Source: Quercus robur (taxonomy: Eukaryota > Streptophyta > Magnoliopsida > Fagales > Fagaceae). From it: DNA of 64,000 bases. The notes under the pieces are model-generated. The model did not search any database, was not told where the DNA came from, and saw only the letters and a program-made list of their open reading frames with translations. A program made the position numbers and the translations under genes. The stretch is from the NCBI RefSeq assembly GCF_932294415.1, contig NC_065538.1, positions 44,430,843-44,494,842 of the forward strand. The letters run 5' to 3'. This document shows, piece after piece, positions 22,760 to 34,367 of the stretch. Position 1 is the first letter of the stretch; each line of letters starts with the position of its first letter.

Positions 22760-23734
22760 GTTATTATCATTTTATTTAAATAAAATTATTTTTGTTTAGT
22801 TAAAACTTAATAAGGAGTGAAACTCTATCTCTTTAACAAGTCCAACTTAAACTCAAACTCATCATTATCATTTTTTTTAAAACAAAATTATTTTTGTTTA
22901 ATCAAAACTTAACAATGAGTAAAACTTTATCTTTCTAATAAGCCCAACTTAAATTCAAACTCAAACATTGATAATCTATATAAAAACAAAGATTCTGATA
23001 AGACTTAAAAACAAAAATTCAACTTTCTTCTTTGATTAATGAATTTTATGTCAAATTTGTTTATATTGTTATTATTAATAAAATTTCAATTCAACATATG
23101 CGGATATTTTTTATATATTGTTATTAATGAATTTTATCTTTTATGTCAAATTTTTTATTTGCTTTCATATGTGCCTGTGATTTTCTTTCTATCTTATTCT
23201 TTTGTTATATTTAGAATTAATTTTCTTTCATATGTTGATCTTAATTCTTCACCTTAAATGCTTTTTATTTAGGTTCATGTGATTTTTTGTTTTCTTATTA
23301 AAAGCTATGATTTTTGGTTGATTAATTATTTGTTTGGATTAATTTCAATTAATTATTTGTATGGATTCAACATAAAGATAATGGAATTAGGTATTTTAAT
23401 TTTGAATTATCTATATTGTTATTACTACGAGAAAGTTATATTGCTACTCAAATTTGAAACTTGGTGTATCTTCCTCATATCATGGTATTTGTTTATATAT
23501 TTGTAGTTTATATTAGTTTTAAGTGTGTGTGTATATATAACTATTGGAAGTTTTGCTTTATTAATTTAAGAATTGTAAATTACTTTGCAAGTTTTAATAA
23601 CTATGCACTTGCAACTCAATAACGTTCAATGTTAGACAACACTTTTAAATTATGGAAAAGTTTAGAAGGTAAATATTTCTTTATTTTTTTCAAAGTCATT
23701 AGTTTTTTCGTGCATCGCATGGGTTAGCGACTAG
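21948..23734 (+). mobile_element. Helitron, non-autonomous, both ends present
   Basis: The 5' end is A|TCTATATATATATAAAACC. The 3' end is TTTTTTCGTGCATCGCATG, then GGTTAGCGACTAG|T, with a CGTGC-ATC-GCATG hairpin shortly before CTAG. The insertion site is A|T as expected. The interior is AT-rich with a (TA)n run at 22725-22758. The open frames inside (22281, 23039, 23279) are low-complexity and match nothing I know. No Rep/helicase. Confidence 0.75.
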
Positions 23735-24606
23735 TATAATATAAAGTGGAAATATAAATTAAAATAAAATGCAAGAGGAAAAAGTTCCTTAAGTATCTAT
23801 ACATAAAAACATTAATAGCATAATGATGCTATAAAGTAAATTATATTTTATCTTATTCTCTTTTTGGCATTTTTAGTAAAGATGATCAACTAAGTAAAGT
23901 AAAAGCTTACCAAGAAAGTTCAAATTAACTAAAAATTTGATTGTGGAGATGCTAATTATTTGTAATAAAATGACCAAAATAAAAATAACAAATAGATTTG
24001 AGAAAAAAATATAAGGTTTCTGAAAGAAATTTTACCAAACACATAGAATGTAACAATACAAAATTACTATCATGAATATTTTTTTACTTTTTTGATATTC
24101 TACAAATAAAAAAACTTTATTCACTTTTTGTCATAGTATAGACTATAGAGCAATTACAAAATAGCAAAAAGTCAAGAAATTTATAACAAAAAACTTTTTA
24201 TACAAAATTCCAATAGAAGGGAGACTAATAGACTCTCCACTTTCTTCAAGACGTAGGGATTATGAAAGACCATACATCCTTTGCCTACCCTTTTCTCTTT
24301 CTCAAAGTCACATTACCAAAGAAGTATATGAAGCTAAAAACATTGTGAATACATCTCTGTTCAGTGGAAGTCCATTGGTAGGCACATTCAAATTCGTAGT
24401 CATGTATATTTTGTTTTGATATAAACTCAAATTTCAATTTAAAAAAAAAAACTACATATTAACCCAAACCAAAATTCAACCAAAGCTATAAGAGTGATTT
24501 GTGATAGGAAATTTAAAAAATACAACACAAAAAATTAAATAAAAAAACCATCAACCTAAATTAGAGTTATAAGAAAGAACACAAATCAAGCGCGTGCGCG
24601 AGCGCG

Positions 24607-24609
<3 letters not shown>

Positions 24610-24675
<66 letters not shown>
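24610..24675. repeat. (GA)n microsatellite
   Basis: About 66 bp of AG repeats preceded by an alternating GCGCGTGCGC-like patch. Apparent Ser-Leu ORFs on minus are artefacts. Confidence 0.95.
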
Positions 24676-24679
<4 letters not shown>

Positions 24680-24924
24680 ACTTGTGGAAAAAAATATGGA
24701 TTGAATCGAATAAATGATATCAAATTTATACAAAATAAGATGGGGAGAAGAAGAGTTAAAATATAAGAAAGAGAAAATGGTGAAGAAAGTTTAACGATAA
24801 AGTAAAGAGTAGTAGAGAGATAAAGAGGCAAAGAGGGAGAGGAAAGGTTGGAGGAAGAGAAGAAGAGTTTATTTATTTATTTTTTTATAGAATAGGAAGA
24901 TGAAAAGTTTAAATATTCAATTAC

Positions 24925-25155
24925 TTGAAATTAGAAAGAAAAAAAACGAAAAGTTGAATCAATTTGGATAGCTGAATATAGTTAAACATTTGCATCTAAT
25001 GAATAGTAAACATGTGCATATATCCACTAAATGATAATGAATTATTCAATTTTAACAATTACTTGAAATTAGAAAGAAGAAAATGAAAAGTTGAAATCAA
25101 TTTGGATAGCTGAATACTCAAATATTTGCATTTAAAACAAATGAATAGTAACATG
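24925..25155. repeat. Two-copy local duplication
   Basis: The phrase CAATTACTTGAAATTAGAAAG, then AAAAGTTGAA and CAATTTGGATAGCTGAATA, occurs near 24919 and again near 25058, about 138 bp apart, with small differences. Confidence 0.7.
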
Positions 25156-25500
25156 TTGAATAGTAATGGAGTCCATCAACAGGTTTGTCCATTAGCTATT
25201 TTTAATTATTTTATATAAAATAAAATAGAAAAATCATAAAGGAAATTAAAAAAAAAGTATGACGTGGCTGATGAGGTGGCTCAACAGGAGTATAATAACA
25301 TTAAATTCTAAGTCTCAGCTTTTAGATATATATAGATGTAGAGAATTGTACCAATTCATTCATCAATACATACTTACATTTGTGAAACATTTTCAATTGT
25401 TTAATTTCCAAACTTGAAATTTTCATTTACAGCATTATTGAGGTGAACAATAAGAATATACAATGTAAGTTTTTGAGGCAAACGATAAATTTTTTAAGGC

Positions 25501-25667
25501 TAAATTACACTGATATCCCTACATATAGCAAAATTAAACTCACTATACCCGATTTTTAAGCCGTGTGTCAATTATTTTGATCATTTTGGGGGAAGAAATG
25601 TCGTTTCTTGAAAATCGGGTATAGCGGGTCTAATTTCACCATATCTTGGAGGTGTCAATGTAATTTA
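25501..25667. mobile_element. Foldback MITE, about 167 bp
   Basis: The left arm 25501-25556 (TAAATTACACTGATATCC to CTATACCCGATTTT) is complementary to the right arm 25611-25667 (AAAATCGGGTATAG to GGTGTCAATGTAATTTA). The arms are about 56 bp with some mismatches. Superfamily cannot be set, as no clear TSD was found. Confidence 0.7.
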
Positions 25668-27268
25668 CAAAAAAAAAAAAAAAAAAAAATCATGATGTTA
25701 ATTTTCAACATGTACATATAGAAAATGACAAAGTATGATTTACCTTCGTGGTTTATAGAATTTGAATTATGATCAGCTGTTAGGGACCTAACTGGCAGCC
25801 CATGTCATGATTAGTAGGATAAAACAGAGACATCACTAGTATTTTCAACCTTCAAACTTTGGGGGCAAGGTGATGGTGTCCTAACGACATTTAATGCCAG
25901 TACTATAGATTTTTTTGTGTGATTTGAGGAAATATCCTCGATGGGATGACTTTGGCCTTGGGAACACTTCTCAAGCGGCTAAGCATGCCACCCATGTTCG
26001 GACAAGCTCTTTATGAGGTATGCATTCTAGACTTACTTATTGTTCAAAGTGCCTTTGATCAATCCCACTGGTTGGTCTAAAACATAGAAAGTAGGTTATT
26101 CAATTCTAACAAGTTCAGACTCGGTAAATTTCAACTTAACGGCCATCCTACTTGCTTGAAATCCTTGGTGTGAGTCCTCTTTCAAAAAATTACCCCTTAC
26201 TTTATTATCTATATTCCATATACACACCCTAGTTACTTTCTACCAAATTACTTTAGTGCCAAGACAAGTTCATTCTAGTTTGATATATTTCTTTGGCAAT
26301 CCCTAAGGACAAAGTATAGTTTGCTTAATGACATGGGGATGTTCTTGTCTTGATTAATGTGGACGCAATTGTTCAGAATAAGGTATATAATTGCTCAAGG
26401 TGGGTAAAGATCTTAATCATTAATTATTTTCATAAAAAAATCTTAATCATTCCCTCCTGCCTTTAAATCTATCACGTTCATCCAACTTCAATTTGATGTT
26501 ACGGAATTTATTTATCACTTGAAAAACAATAAGATGTAATTTCAAATTGGCTATTCTGAATCTCCCAACAATTATTATAATGCAAGGCAGGCTAAAATTG
26601 AGTTGTACTGATACAAGTCAATGATGCATGTGACTTTGAGGATGGAGCCACGTGTTGTGATGCTATACCATATGATCCAACCACAAAGTCATGCTGAATT
26701 TATTTTTTTCAAGTGTGAAAATTATCCACGTTTGTCTATCAAGCTTATACAACTTAAGTTGCGTGTAAGGAATAAAACGTCAACAAACTTAAAAGTTACA
26801 ACTCACTTTGCTTAGAGAAGAAGTATCCACACATGGTTTATGCTGCTGTCAAGCTTTTGCGCAGAGATTGCAAACAATAACTCACTAATCAAACAGGATT
26901 GAGGGAGACAAATTGCTATTTCTACCAGGAAATGGTTTTAAGATTGGAACATAGGTAAATGAACTTACGGTTAAAATTAAAATTTCAGCTATCTTAGATA
27001 ATCTTTTCTAACTTTTTGTTGTAATTAACACTCAGAACCTTCTTTTGGCAACTTATTCTGAATCTGAATACACTTACCAGAGAAGAAAATGTACTCTGAT
27101 TTTTGAATCTGTAAAATTTTGATTCTTTCGGACATGAATTCAAATAAAATTACTTGCATCAATCAAAGTTCCTAACAGAAATTTAATGTCAAATACTTCA
27201 TTTTAACAATACAAATTGAGGCAAGAATTAGACCTTGCACATTATGATGCTTATTAATAGTAGCTGCC
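25668..27268. other. Spacer and 3' flank of DUF599 copy B, no gene seen
   Basis: 26605-26700 resembles 5620-5700 downstream of copy A (ACAAGTCAATGATGCATGTG, TTTGAGGATGGAGCC), so the duplicated unit extends past the stop codon. No other feature recognised. Confidence 0.6.
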
Positions 27269-28065
27269 TTAGACATCCCGCCGAGCATTCCTTTTGTCTG
27301 TCTGGGTTCCAGAACCATACTCATTGAACGGAGTTGAATTGCTATCGAGGCAATGGAGGAGTATCACAATACAGACAGAGCAAATAAACATGGGTATTGG
27401 ACCAAAAAACCATAGCAGCAAATTAAGAGCAAAATATAGTGCTCTAAGCCCAAGTGACCAAAGTTCACCTCCCCTTATAACAGACAATTCCACACTACTC
27501 GCAGATACATCATTACTTGGGTTGCTTATTAAATAGCTTGCATGGACAAGATGCCTTGCTGACTGAACAAAGCATGAAAAAGCAAGGAGAAAGCAGGTTA
27601 GGAGGGTTATGAACTTGATAGCCATGGTGGATTGCCTTGTGTCGCCGTAGATTATATTACTCTCAAAGACAACACTGGCAGAGTTTGCAATCCAAACTCC
27701 AATGATAGAGCACAAAGTCAAGGAGATTGTTGCCAAGTAAACTGATGCATTAATGTTGGAAACGATCACAGTTAGAGCAGTGCTAACATTCTTTTCCTTA
27801 TCCTGCAATATTTCCAAAGGTAAATGAGCAAATCTGCCTAAACAAATTCTGTGAGACCAAAAAGGATAAAAGAAAAGGAAGTAATACTTGCCTTCATGAT
27901 ACTTTCAATCCAGGCTCTCTTGTCATTGTTCTCAAACCCCATGAATGTGGTGTGAGGTCTATGAATGTATCTGAAAAGGAGGACCAGGTGGTAAACAAAC
28001 ATGATCAGCAACCCACTAGGGACCAAGACCAAATCAAGGTCCTGCTTTCTGAAGCTGAAACCCAT
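27269..28065 (-). CDS. DUF599 family membrane protein, copy B
   Basis: Two exons, 28065-27892 (58 codons) and 27802-27269 (177 codons plus stop), giving 235 residues. The start is set by MGFSFRKQDLDLVLVPSG, which aligns with copy C. Predicted membrane helices lie near residues 11-32, 78-100, 118-140 and 178-207. Family blocks include YGDTRQSTMAIKF, LLTCFLLAFSCFVQS, RGGELWSLGLRALYFALN and WFFGPIPMF. The 89-nt intron (27891-27803) begins GC (ATGAAG|GCAAGT) and ends TTGCAG, in phase 0 after WIESIMK. Using the nearby GT instead puts a stop directly after the junction. DUF599 proteins have no established biochemical function; a membrane role is inferred. The C-terminus (SGTQTDKRNARRDV) differs from copy C. 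Confidence 0.88.
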
Positions 28066-28408
28066 GATTTTCTTTGAGATGTAACCAACAACAAAGATGA
28101 GTTTGTGTAGTTTATATGTGAAGGGGTTCCGTTGTCTTCTTGATTAATTTCTTTAAACGCAACTTTGACTTCTGGAGTTGGGCAGCAACAAGAAGCTGGA
28201 ATTTCCATTTTCACCTATATGTTTATAAAAAAAAAAAAAGTATATAAACAACAAAATTATTATAGTAGTTTAGTCGTTATGAAGTGCATGATATTTTAAA
28301 TTTTAATCTGGAATCATGCATGAAACATTTATAAAAATAAATCCAAATTGTTTTATACAGACCAATAGTTTTGTTCTTCAGTAAACTTATTGACTAATTC
28401 ATACACCA

Positions 28409-28445
<37 letters not shown>

Positions 28446-30068
28446 TTTTTCATACTAGTTGAATTAACAAATCTTTATTGGTTCTTATTTAGGTCCAACA
28501 ATAATGTTAATTTTTTTTATCACTAACAATCTGTCACATTAATAGGTATCAAATTTATTTTTTTGGGGGGTACTGTCTTAAACTTATTAGCTAGTAGCCT
28601 CAATTCATGTACTTGTGATATTGAATATAATATGCAACTTGTGTTGTGAGGCCTACAGTTGAGACCCACAAGGTTAGGCAAGTGGCATGAATATTGATGT
28701 GCATTACTGGGTTACTGGTTAGCAGCCTAACAAAGAATGGGCTCACCTCTTACAGTCACCAAATAAATGGTCTCAAGTCTCTACCTCTAAATAGTGTTTC
28801 TAGAAAATTAATGGGACCTATCCTAGATGAGTTTTCAATTTCTACAAAATTGAAGGTCAACATCATTTTTTCCCCTAAAGCAAGGTTAACATCACTTACG
28901 TAGCTTGTTAGAAAACAACTCGAACTACTTCCTCACGAATGAAATAAATGCATTAAGTCTTAATTTTGGCTTAAGAAATAGATAATGACGATGACAATAA
29001 TACCTTCATTAGTCCAGGACCATTTAGTCATTTACACACTTAATTGTTTTTTTTTTTTTTTTACCTCTAATTTTTCCCTTCATTTTATTTGTTTAGGCAA
29101 TGAATTTTGAGATTTATATGGACCAATGTTTTTAAAAACGAGATCTAACCTCAGGTACTTTTACCAATATCTGGAGACTATAGAGAGCAATGGTGGATGG
29201 GGGAGTACTGATTCCTTTACGTTCAATTGCTTTGGCCTCTTGCTTAAAGCTCAAGCTGAATATAATTTTGTAGATGATTTACACAAAAAATTCAAGTTGG
29301 AATTGTATTTGCAGTGAGCCTCTTTGAAATTAATCCATTCATGCCATACACAGACACAAAAAGGCATTAGCATGAGATTATGGTGGCCAAGGCCAATTCT
29401 TAGGAGCGACCTACTAATGTTAAATTACCGCTAAAATTAAGACATTGGATGATCATCATTAATCACTGCCACTGGAATCTCCAAAACAATTTAATTGTAT
29501 TTAGGAGTTCTTATGTAATCCAAATACCTTCAAAGCAATCTTATAGTATTTAAGAGTTCTCATATAATCTAAATACAATAGTACTTAGATTTGAATATTT
29601 TTAAGGAAGTAAAACAAAACCCAAACTCTTATTATTCTCTTTTTACACTGGGGCGACATGTATCAAAGATATCGTATTGCTGAATATTTTGTTCAAGTCC
29701 CACAAGTAGCTGAGGATGCATTGTGATTATGAAGAAAATTATAAGATGACATAATAGGCAATAAGTTCATTGTTACATATTCAGCACAAAAAAAAAAAGA
29801 AAAAAGAGTTCATTGTTACATAATGAGTTGGCCCAGCTCTCAATGGCGTTATTCTACGTCAATAAACAAATAGTTCATGAATTCTAAAAAAAAAAAAAAA
29901 AAAAAAGGTTCATGATTGCAAGACTATTTTAGTGTTTATGACACCTTTTTTATTTTTATTTTATGTTTCTAAAATCTAGCTGTGGTGCACACCCAATGAG
30001 CTTGTGTGAATAGAAAATGTTGATAGATCTTCGTCTTCCAAATACTATAGACCTTGGCTTTAAGATTC
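28066..30068. other. Spacer between DUF599 copies B and C
   Basis: Holds an (ATA)n run (28411-28442). The block 28690-28905 recurs at 31930-32085 upstream of copy C (AATGGGACCTATCC, AAGGTCAACATCATTTTTTCCC). The block near 29240-29345 (GCTTAAAGCTCAAGCTGAATATAA) recurs at 34136-34245 and in part at 35905-35955. These are 5' and 3' flanks of tandemly duplicated units. No gene inside. Confidence 0.65.
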
Positions 30069-30846
30069 TTAGCCCCTTGTAAGTGAATCCAATTGCTTCA
30101 GTAGTAAAGGTGAATTGGAATCGAGGCAATGGAGGATTATCACAATAACGATAGAACAAACGAACATGGGTATTGGACCAAAAAACCATAGTAGCAAATT
30201 AAGAGCAAAATATAGTGCTCTAAGCCCAAGTGACCAAAATTCACCTCCCCTTATAACTGGCAATACCACACTACTCGCAGATACATCATTACTTGGGTTG
30301 CTTATTAAATAGCTTGCATTGACGAGATGCCTTGCTGACTGAACAAAGCATGAAAAAGCAAGAAGAAAGCAGGTTAGGAGGCTTATGTACTTGAGAACCA
30401 TGGTGGATTCACTTGTGTCGCCATAGATTATAGTACTATCAAGGAGGGTATAGGTAGAGTTTGTAATCCAAGCTCCAATGAGAGAGCACAAAGTCAAAGA
30501 GATTATTGCCAAGTAAATTGCTGCAGTAATGTTGGAACTGGTCACAGTTAGAGCAGCGCTAACGTTCTTTTTCTTATCCTGCAATTTCCATAAGTAAAAA
30601 TTAAGCAAATCTGCTTAAAGAAACAAATTCTGTGTAACCAAAAAGAATGAAAGAAAAGGGAGTAATCCTTGCCTTCATAATATTTTCAACCCAAGCTCTC
30701 TTCTCATTGTTCTCAGACCCCATGAATGTGGTGTGAGGTCTATAAGTGTATCTGAAAAGGAGGTCTAGGTGGTAAACAAACATGATCAGCAACCCAGTAG
30801 GGACCAATACCAAATCAAGGTCCTTCTTTTCAAAACTGAAACCCAT
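30069..30846 (-). CDS. DUF599 family membrane protein, copy C
   Basis: Exons 30846-30673 (58 codons) and 30578-30069 (169 codons plus stop) give 227 residues, very similar to copy B (MGFSFEKKDLDLVLVPTG, YGDTSESTMVLKYISLL, RGGEFWSLGLRALYFALN, WFFGPIPMFVCS). The 94-nt intron (30672-30579) starts GC (ATGAAG|GCAAGG) and ends TTGCAG, in phase 0. An in-frame upstream ATG at 30960 would add 38 residues, but the internal Met matches copy B, so 30846 is preferred. The C-terminus is LLKQLDSLTRG. High similarity and shared flanks point to a fairly recent tandem duplication. Function unknown. Confidence 0.88.
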
Positions 30847-31354
30847 GATTTTCTTTGAGAGCTCACTAACGACAAAGAAGAATTTGTGAGGTTTTATATC
30901 AATATATGTGAAGGGATTCCGTGGTCTTCTTGATTTGTTTGAACTTAACTTACTTCTCAAGTTGGGCAGCGAAACAATAGCTGGATCTTGAAAATTCCAT
31001 TTTCATCACCAATATGTTTATTATAGTAATCGTTACGAAGAGCATGACTCTTGCAAATTTTAATCTGGAATCATTATTGGTGTTCACTTTCATTTTTTAA
31101 CATCTATAAAAAAATATATATTCAAATTAACATTAACTGAGGAGACACACCAATTAGTTTTGGTCATAGGTAAACTTATCATTTTTTTTTTTTTTAGAGA
31201 ATGTAAACTTACTAGTTACAAGCCTGACTTTGTACTTGTATTGAATTTAATATGCAACCTGTCTTGCGAGGCCTACAGTTGAGACCCACAAGGTTAGGCA
31301 TGTGGCGATATTGAGGTGCATTACGCTATATATATATATATATATATATATATT

Positions 31355-31516
31355 TAGAGTTTCAATCTATGGTATCCATTCCTAATAATAACTCTTTATC
31401 ATCTCATCAGATTAAGATACTAATAAGTTTTTAGTGTAGGCGGAGATTGAACTTTATATATCTTATTCAACCATCAGAAATTCTATAAGTTGAGTTAACC
31501 ACATTAGCTCATGGTT
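31355..31516 (-). mobile_element. tRNA-derived SINE (second type)
   Basis: On minus: GAGCTAATGTGGTTAACTC (box A region), CTGATGGTTGAATAAGA, then AAGTTCAATCTCCGCC (box B-like), ACTAAAAACTTATTAGT and CTGATGAGATGATAAAGAG. This order matches a SINE type common in my memory of Fagaceae loci. It lies beside a (TA)n run at 31327-31353, in the 5' flank of DUF599 copy C. Confidence 0.6.
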
Positions 31517-32671
31517 ACTAGTTAGCAATCAAATAAAGAATGATTTCATCTAAAAAAAGAATCAAATGAAGAATGACCGTATAAAATTGATATAATAATA
31601 AATATGATTTGGTGAGCTTAAACTATTTCATAATTGGGCAGAACTTAGGTATAATATTTAATTGTTGTTTTTTAGGTTCTTCTCTTAAGATTCTGCTAAG
31701 TAGATTCTTTTCTCATAGAATGAAAGTGTATTTTTTTAGTTAAGTAGCCACATGACAGAATTTTAAAAGTGGATTTTAATGAACATCACTTAAAGTATTA
31801 TACCATAAGTTTTGTCATTCATAATTAATGGAAATTTACAAATTCACATTAGTTTGTTAATTTTAATGAAGTAAAGTTTGTAGTAGCGGTAGAATTAATC
31901 TCATCCACCGCACATGGTTACTTTTTTTTTTGAGAAGGTCCGCACATGGTTACTTAATAAATGTTCTCAACCTTTAAATTGTGTTTCTATAAAATAATGG
32001 GACCTATCTTATATGAGTTTCCAATTTCTAAAAAATTGAAGGTCAACATCATTTTTTCCCGAAAAGCAAGGTTAACATCAGTTCCATTTTAGAAAACTTG
32101 AACCACTACTTGAGAAAATGAAATAAATGAGTAGATGATAAGGCATTGAATTTTGACATTTATGTGGACCATAATTGTTCCAATTTCATTTTGGCTTAAG
32201 AAATAGAATAAAATAATGACGATAATTGTTTTCTTTTTTCTCTCTAATTTTTCCCTTCATTTTATTTGTTTTTTAAGGCATTGAATTTTGAGATTTATGT
32301 GGATCATTGTTTTAAAAAGTGAGATGCAAACCTCAGATACTTTTCTCTTTTTTGGGTAAACTAAGTAACTAACCTCATATATATTCCCAATTAAAACAAA
32401 AACAAAAAAAACCTCAGATACTTTTACCAATATATTGTGTGGATGGCACTACTGGTTCCTTCGTAAAGAAAGATGGAAAATAATGATATGCAGTAGGAGT
32501 GCTAATTAAAAGTGCATCTAAATTAGGGTTTTTTTTTTTTTTTTTTTCTCCAATTAGTTTATATTATCTTATTTATATACTGTACAATTTAAAACTTATT
32601 TTTTCAAAAGTAAAATTATACTTTCATACTAACTTAAGAAGTAAGTTTTTTTATTTTTTATTTTTATTTTT

Positions 32672-32815
32672 AAAGATAGAAATTTTATTTTAGTCTAATC
32701 TAAGTGTATATGTGTGTGAAACTCCCTCCTAGAGACTTGAACTCCGACTTTTACCTCTCACACCCTATAAGCATTTATATTTGTAGAGTAATTATCTTGC
32801 CAAGAGTGTGCGGTG
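32672..32815 (-). mobile_element. tRNA-derived SINE (first type), uninterrupted
   Basis: On minus it starts near CCGCACACTCTTGGCAAG, has the box B-like GGAGTTCAAGTCTCT, and ends ATAAAATTTCTATCTTT. Homologous to the split SINE at 20150-21836 and therefore the empty-site reference for the hAT insertion there. Confidence 0.6.
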
Positions 32816-32964
32816 ATAATAATAAGCTAATTAAAATACACCCTTATTACATTAAAAAAAAAAAAAACTTGTGTCATCCATGACATACTCATAATCAGGT
32901 TCTCCGATTGTGTACATATATATTCTAATGACAAAAATTACTAATCGATAATCAATATCCAAAA

Positions 32965-33943
32965 TAGGGATGGCAATTATGCCCCGCCCTGCTTTGACCC
33001 GCCCCGCCCCGCCCCACCCCGCACGGGTTTTCCTTGCCCCGCAAAGGTGGTAGGGCAGGGATGGGGCAATATTTTGTCCCCGCACCCCGGGGTGGGGTGG
33101 GGATGGGTTTAGTATTTTTATCCTCGTCCTGCCTTGTCCCCGCCCCGCACTAATAAGGACTATAATTGTAAATTTAGTAAACCCTAAATCACTAATATTT
33201 AAAGTGAAACACAAGACATTAGATAAAATATTTTTTATTCTAAACCTACTGCTATTGCCGCTTAATCTTCTCCCTTCTCTATAGCCTATACACGTTTTTC
33301 AATTTTAAGCCAAACTCCACTCCAAGTCTCCAAGTCCAAGACGTTGCTTTTTACTTTTTAGGTTCATCTCATTCCTTTTGTTTTAGTCTTTCTTAAATCT
33401 GTTTTTTTTTTTAGTTTGAATTTTGGTTCTTTTTTTCTATCTAAAATTAGTATTTTTGTTTGTAGCTTTTAAAGGAGTACAGTTGAAAGGAAAAAAAAAG
33501 GCTGGTCACTTACTCACTTAGTGCTTCCAATAGGCAGTAGGTATGTTTCTTATCATGTTCCAAATGTTTCAATTTTTTTCTTGTTTTTTTTTTTTTTTTT
33601 TGCACATTGTTTCATGTTTTTCAAACAAATGACTATAATATATTTGTCTTTTAGTGTTGTTGATATATTCGGCCCTATAGTTGGTTTATTTAAATGCTTG
33701 GATTTTAAAACATTTTGTTTTGTTGTGATTTATATTATTGTAGCAAAAACTTTATTTATATATAAAAAATTGTATTAGAGGCGGGGCGGGGCGGGTCCCC
33801 GCGGGGCCCCAAGGGGCGGGGATGGGGCAAGGTAGTATGCCCCGCACCCCGGGGCGGGGCGGGGATGGGGAAGGGCAACAACCATGCGGTGCGGGGATGA
33901 AGATCCTATCCTCTGGCCCTGCCCTGCCCTATTGCCATCCCTA
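32965..33943. mobile_element. hAT-like element with perfect 13-bp TIR and 8-bp TSD
   Basis: TAGGGATGGCAAT at 32965-32977 is mirrored by ATTGCCATCCCTA at 33931-33943, flanked by identical ATCCAAAA (32957-32964, 33944-33951). Both subterminal zones (about 32980-33160 and 33780-33905) are dense in CCCCGCC/GGCGGGG, in an otherwise AT-rich region. The centre is AT-rich and has no recognisable transposase; apparent ORFs on either strand are compositional. Confidence 0.88.
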
Positions 33944-34367
33944 ATCCAAAATATAAATCTCGGCCGTTTCGAAGTTCAATTAATTGGATTAAATTTTGTC
34001 CTCGTGCCATTTTGTGACTTGATTTAAAACACATAAAAAATAAAAAAGAACTGATGATTTTGGCCCGGTGTGTTTAGTTAACCCAATTCCCACAACAAAT
34101 GCCCATTCATGTAGACGTACAATTGCATTGACCTCTTGCTTAAAGCTCAAGCTGAATATAATTATGTACACATAAAACTCAACCTAGACCTGTTTTTGCA
34201 AGGAGGCTCTTTGAAATTTATTCGTTTATGCATGCCCTCCTATTTGTGGTCATTAGAAAGTATAATTGCCCCTAACCAGACCGGAAGTAGTTGTACAGAG
34301 ACACAAAGCAAAAAAGTAAAACATTTTGGGCGACTTGTATAGTTGTATTGTATGGTATCAAAGTTAC

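Larger units (their letters stand above)
19819..25344 (-). mobile_element. Probable minus-strand Helitron enclosing other insertions
   Basis: On minus the 3' end reads CCTGCGCATAATGCAGG (a 5-bp stem hairpin) TCTAAGACTAG|T at 19847-19818, the classic Helitron CTRR-T end after a hairpin. The 5' end on minus, TCTCTACATCTATATATATC at 25344, is Helitron-like and matches the start of the window. Between them lie a SINE split by hAT, a complete plus-strand Helitron and a (GA)n run. The base before the 5' TC is T rather than the expected A, and pairing of these ends is inference. No Rep/helicase ORF seen. Confidence 0.45.

Noticed and set aside
30847..30960. N-terminal extension of DUF599 copy C from an upstream ATG
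   Set aside because: In frame, but not conserved in copy B, whose start aligns with the internal MGFSF.
32852..33214. 120-codon minus-strand ORF over the hAT-like element
   Set aside because: Gly/Arg/Pro-rich translation of the GC repeats at the left end of the element, with no family resemblance.
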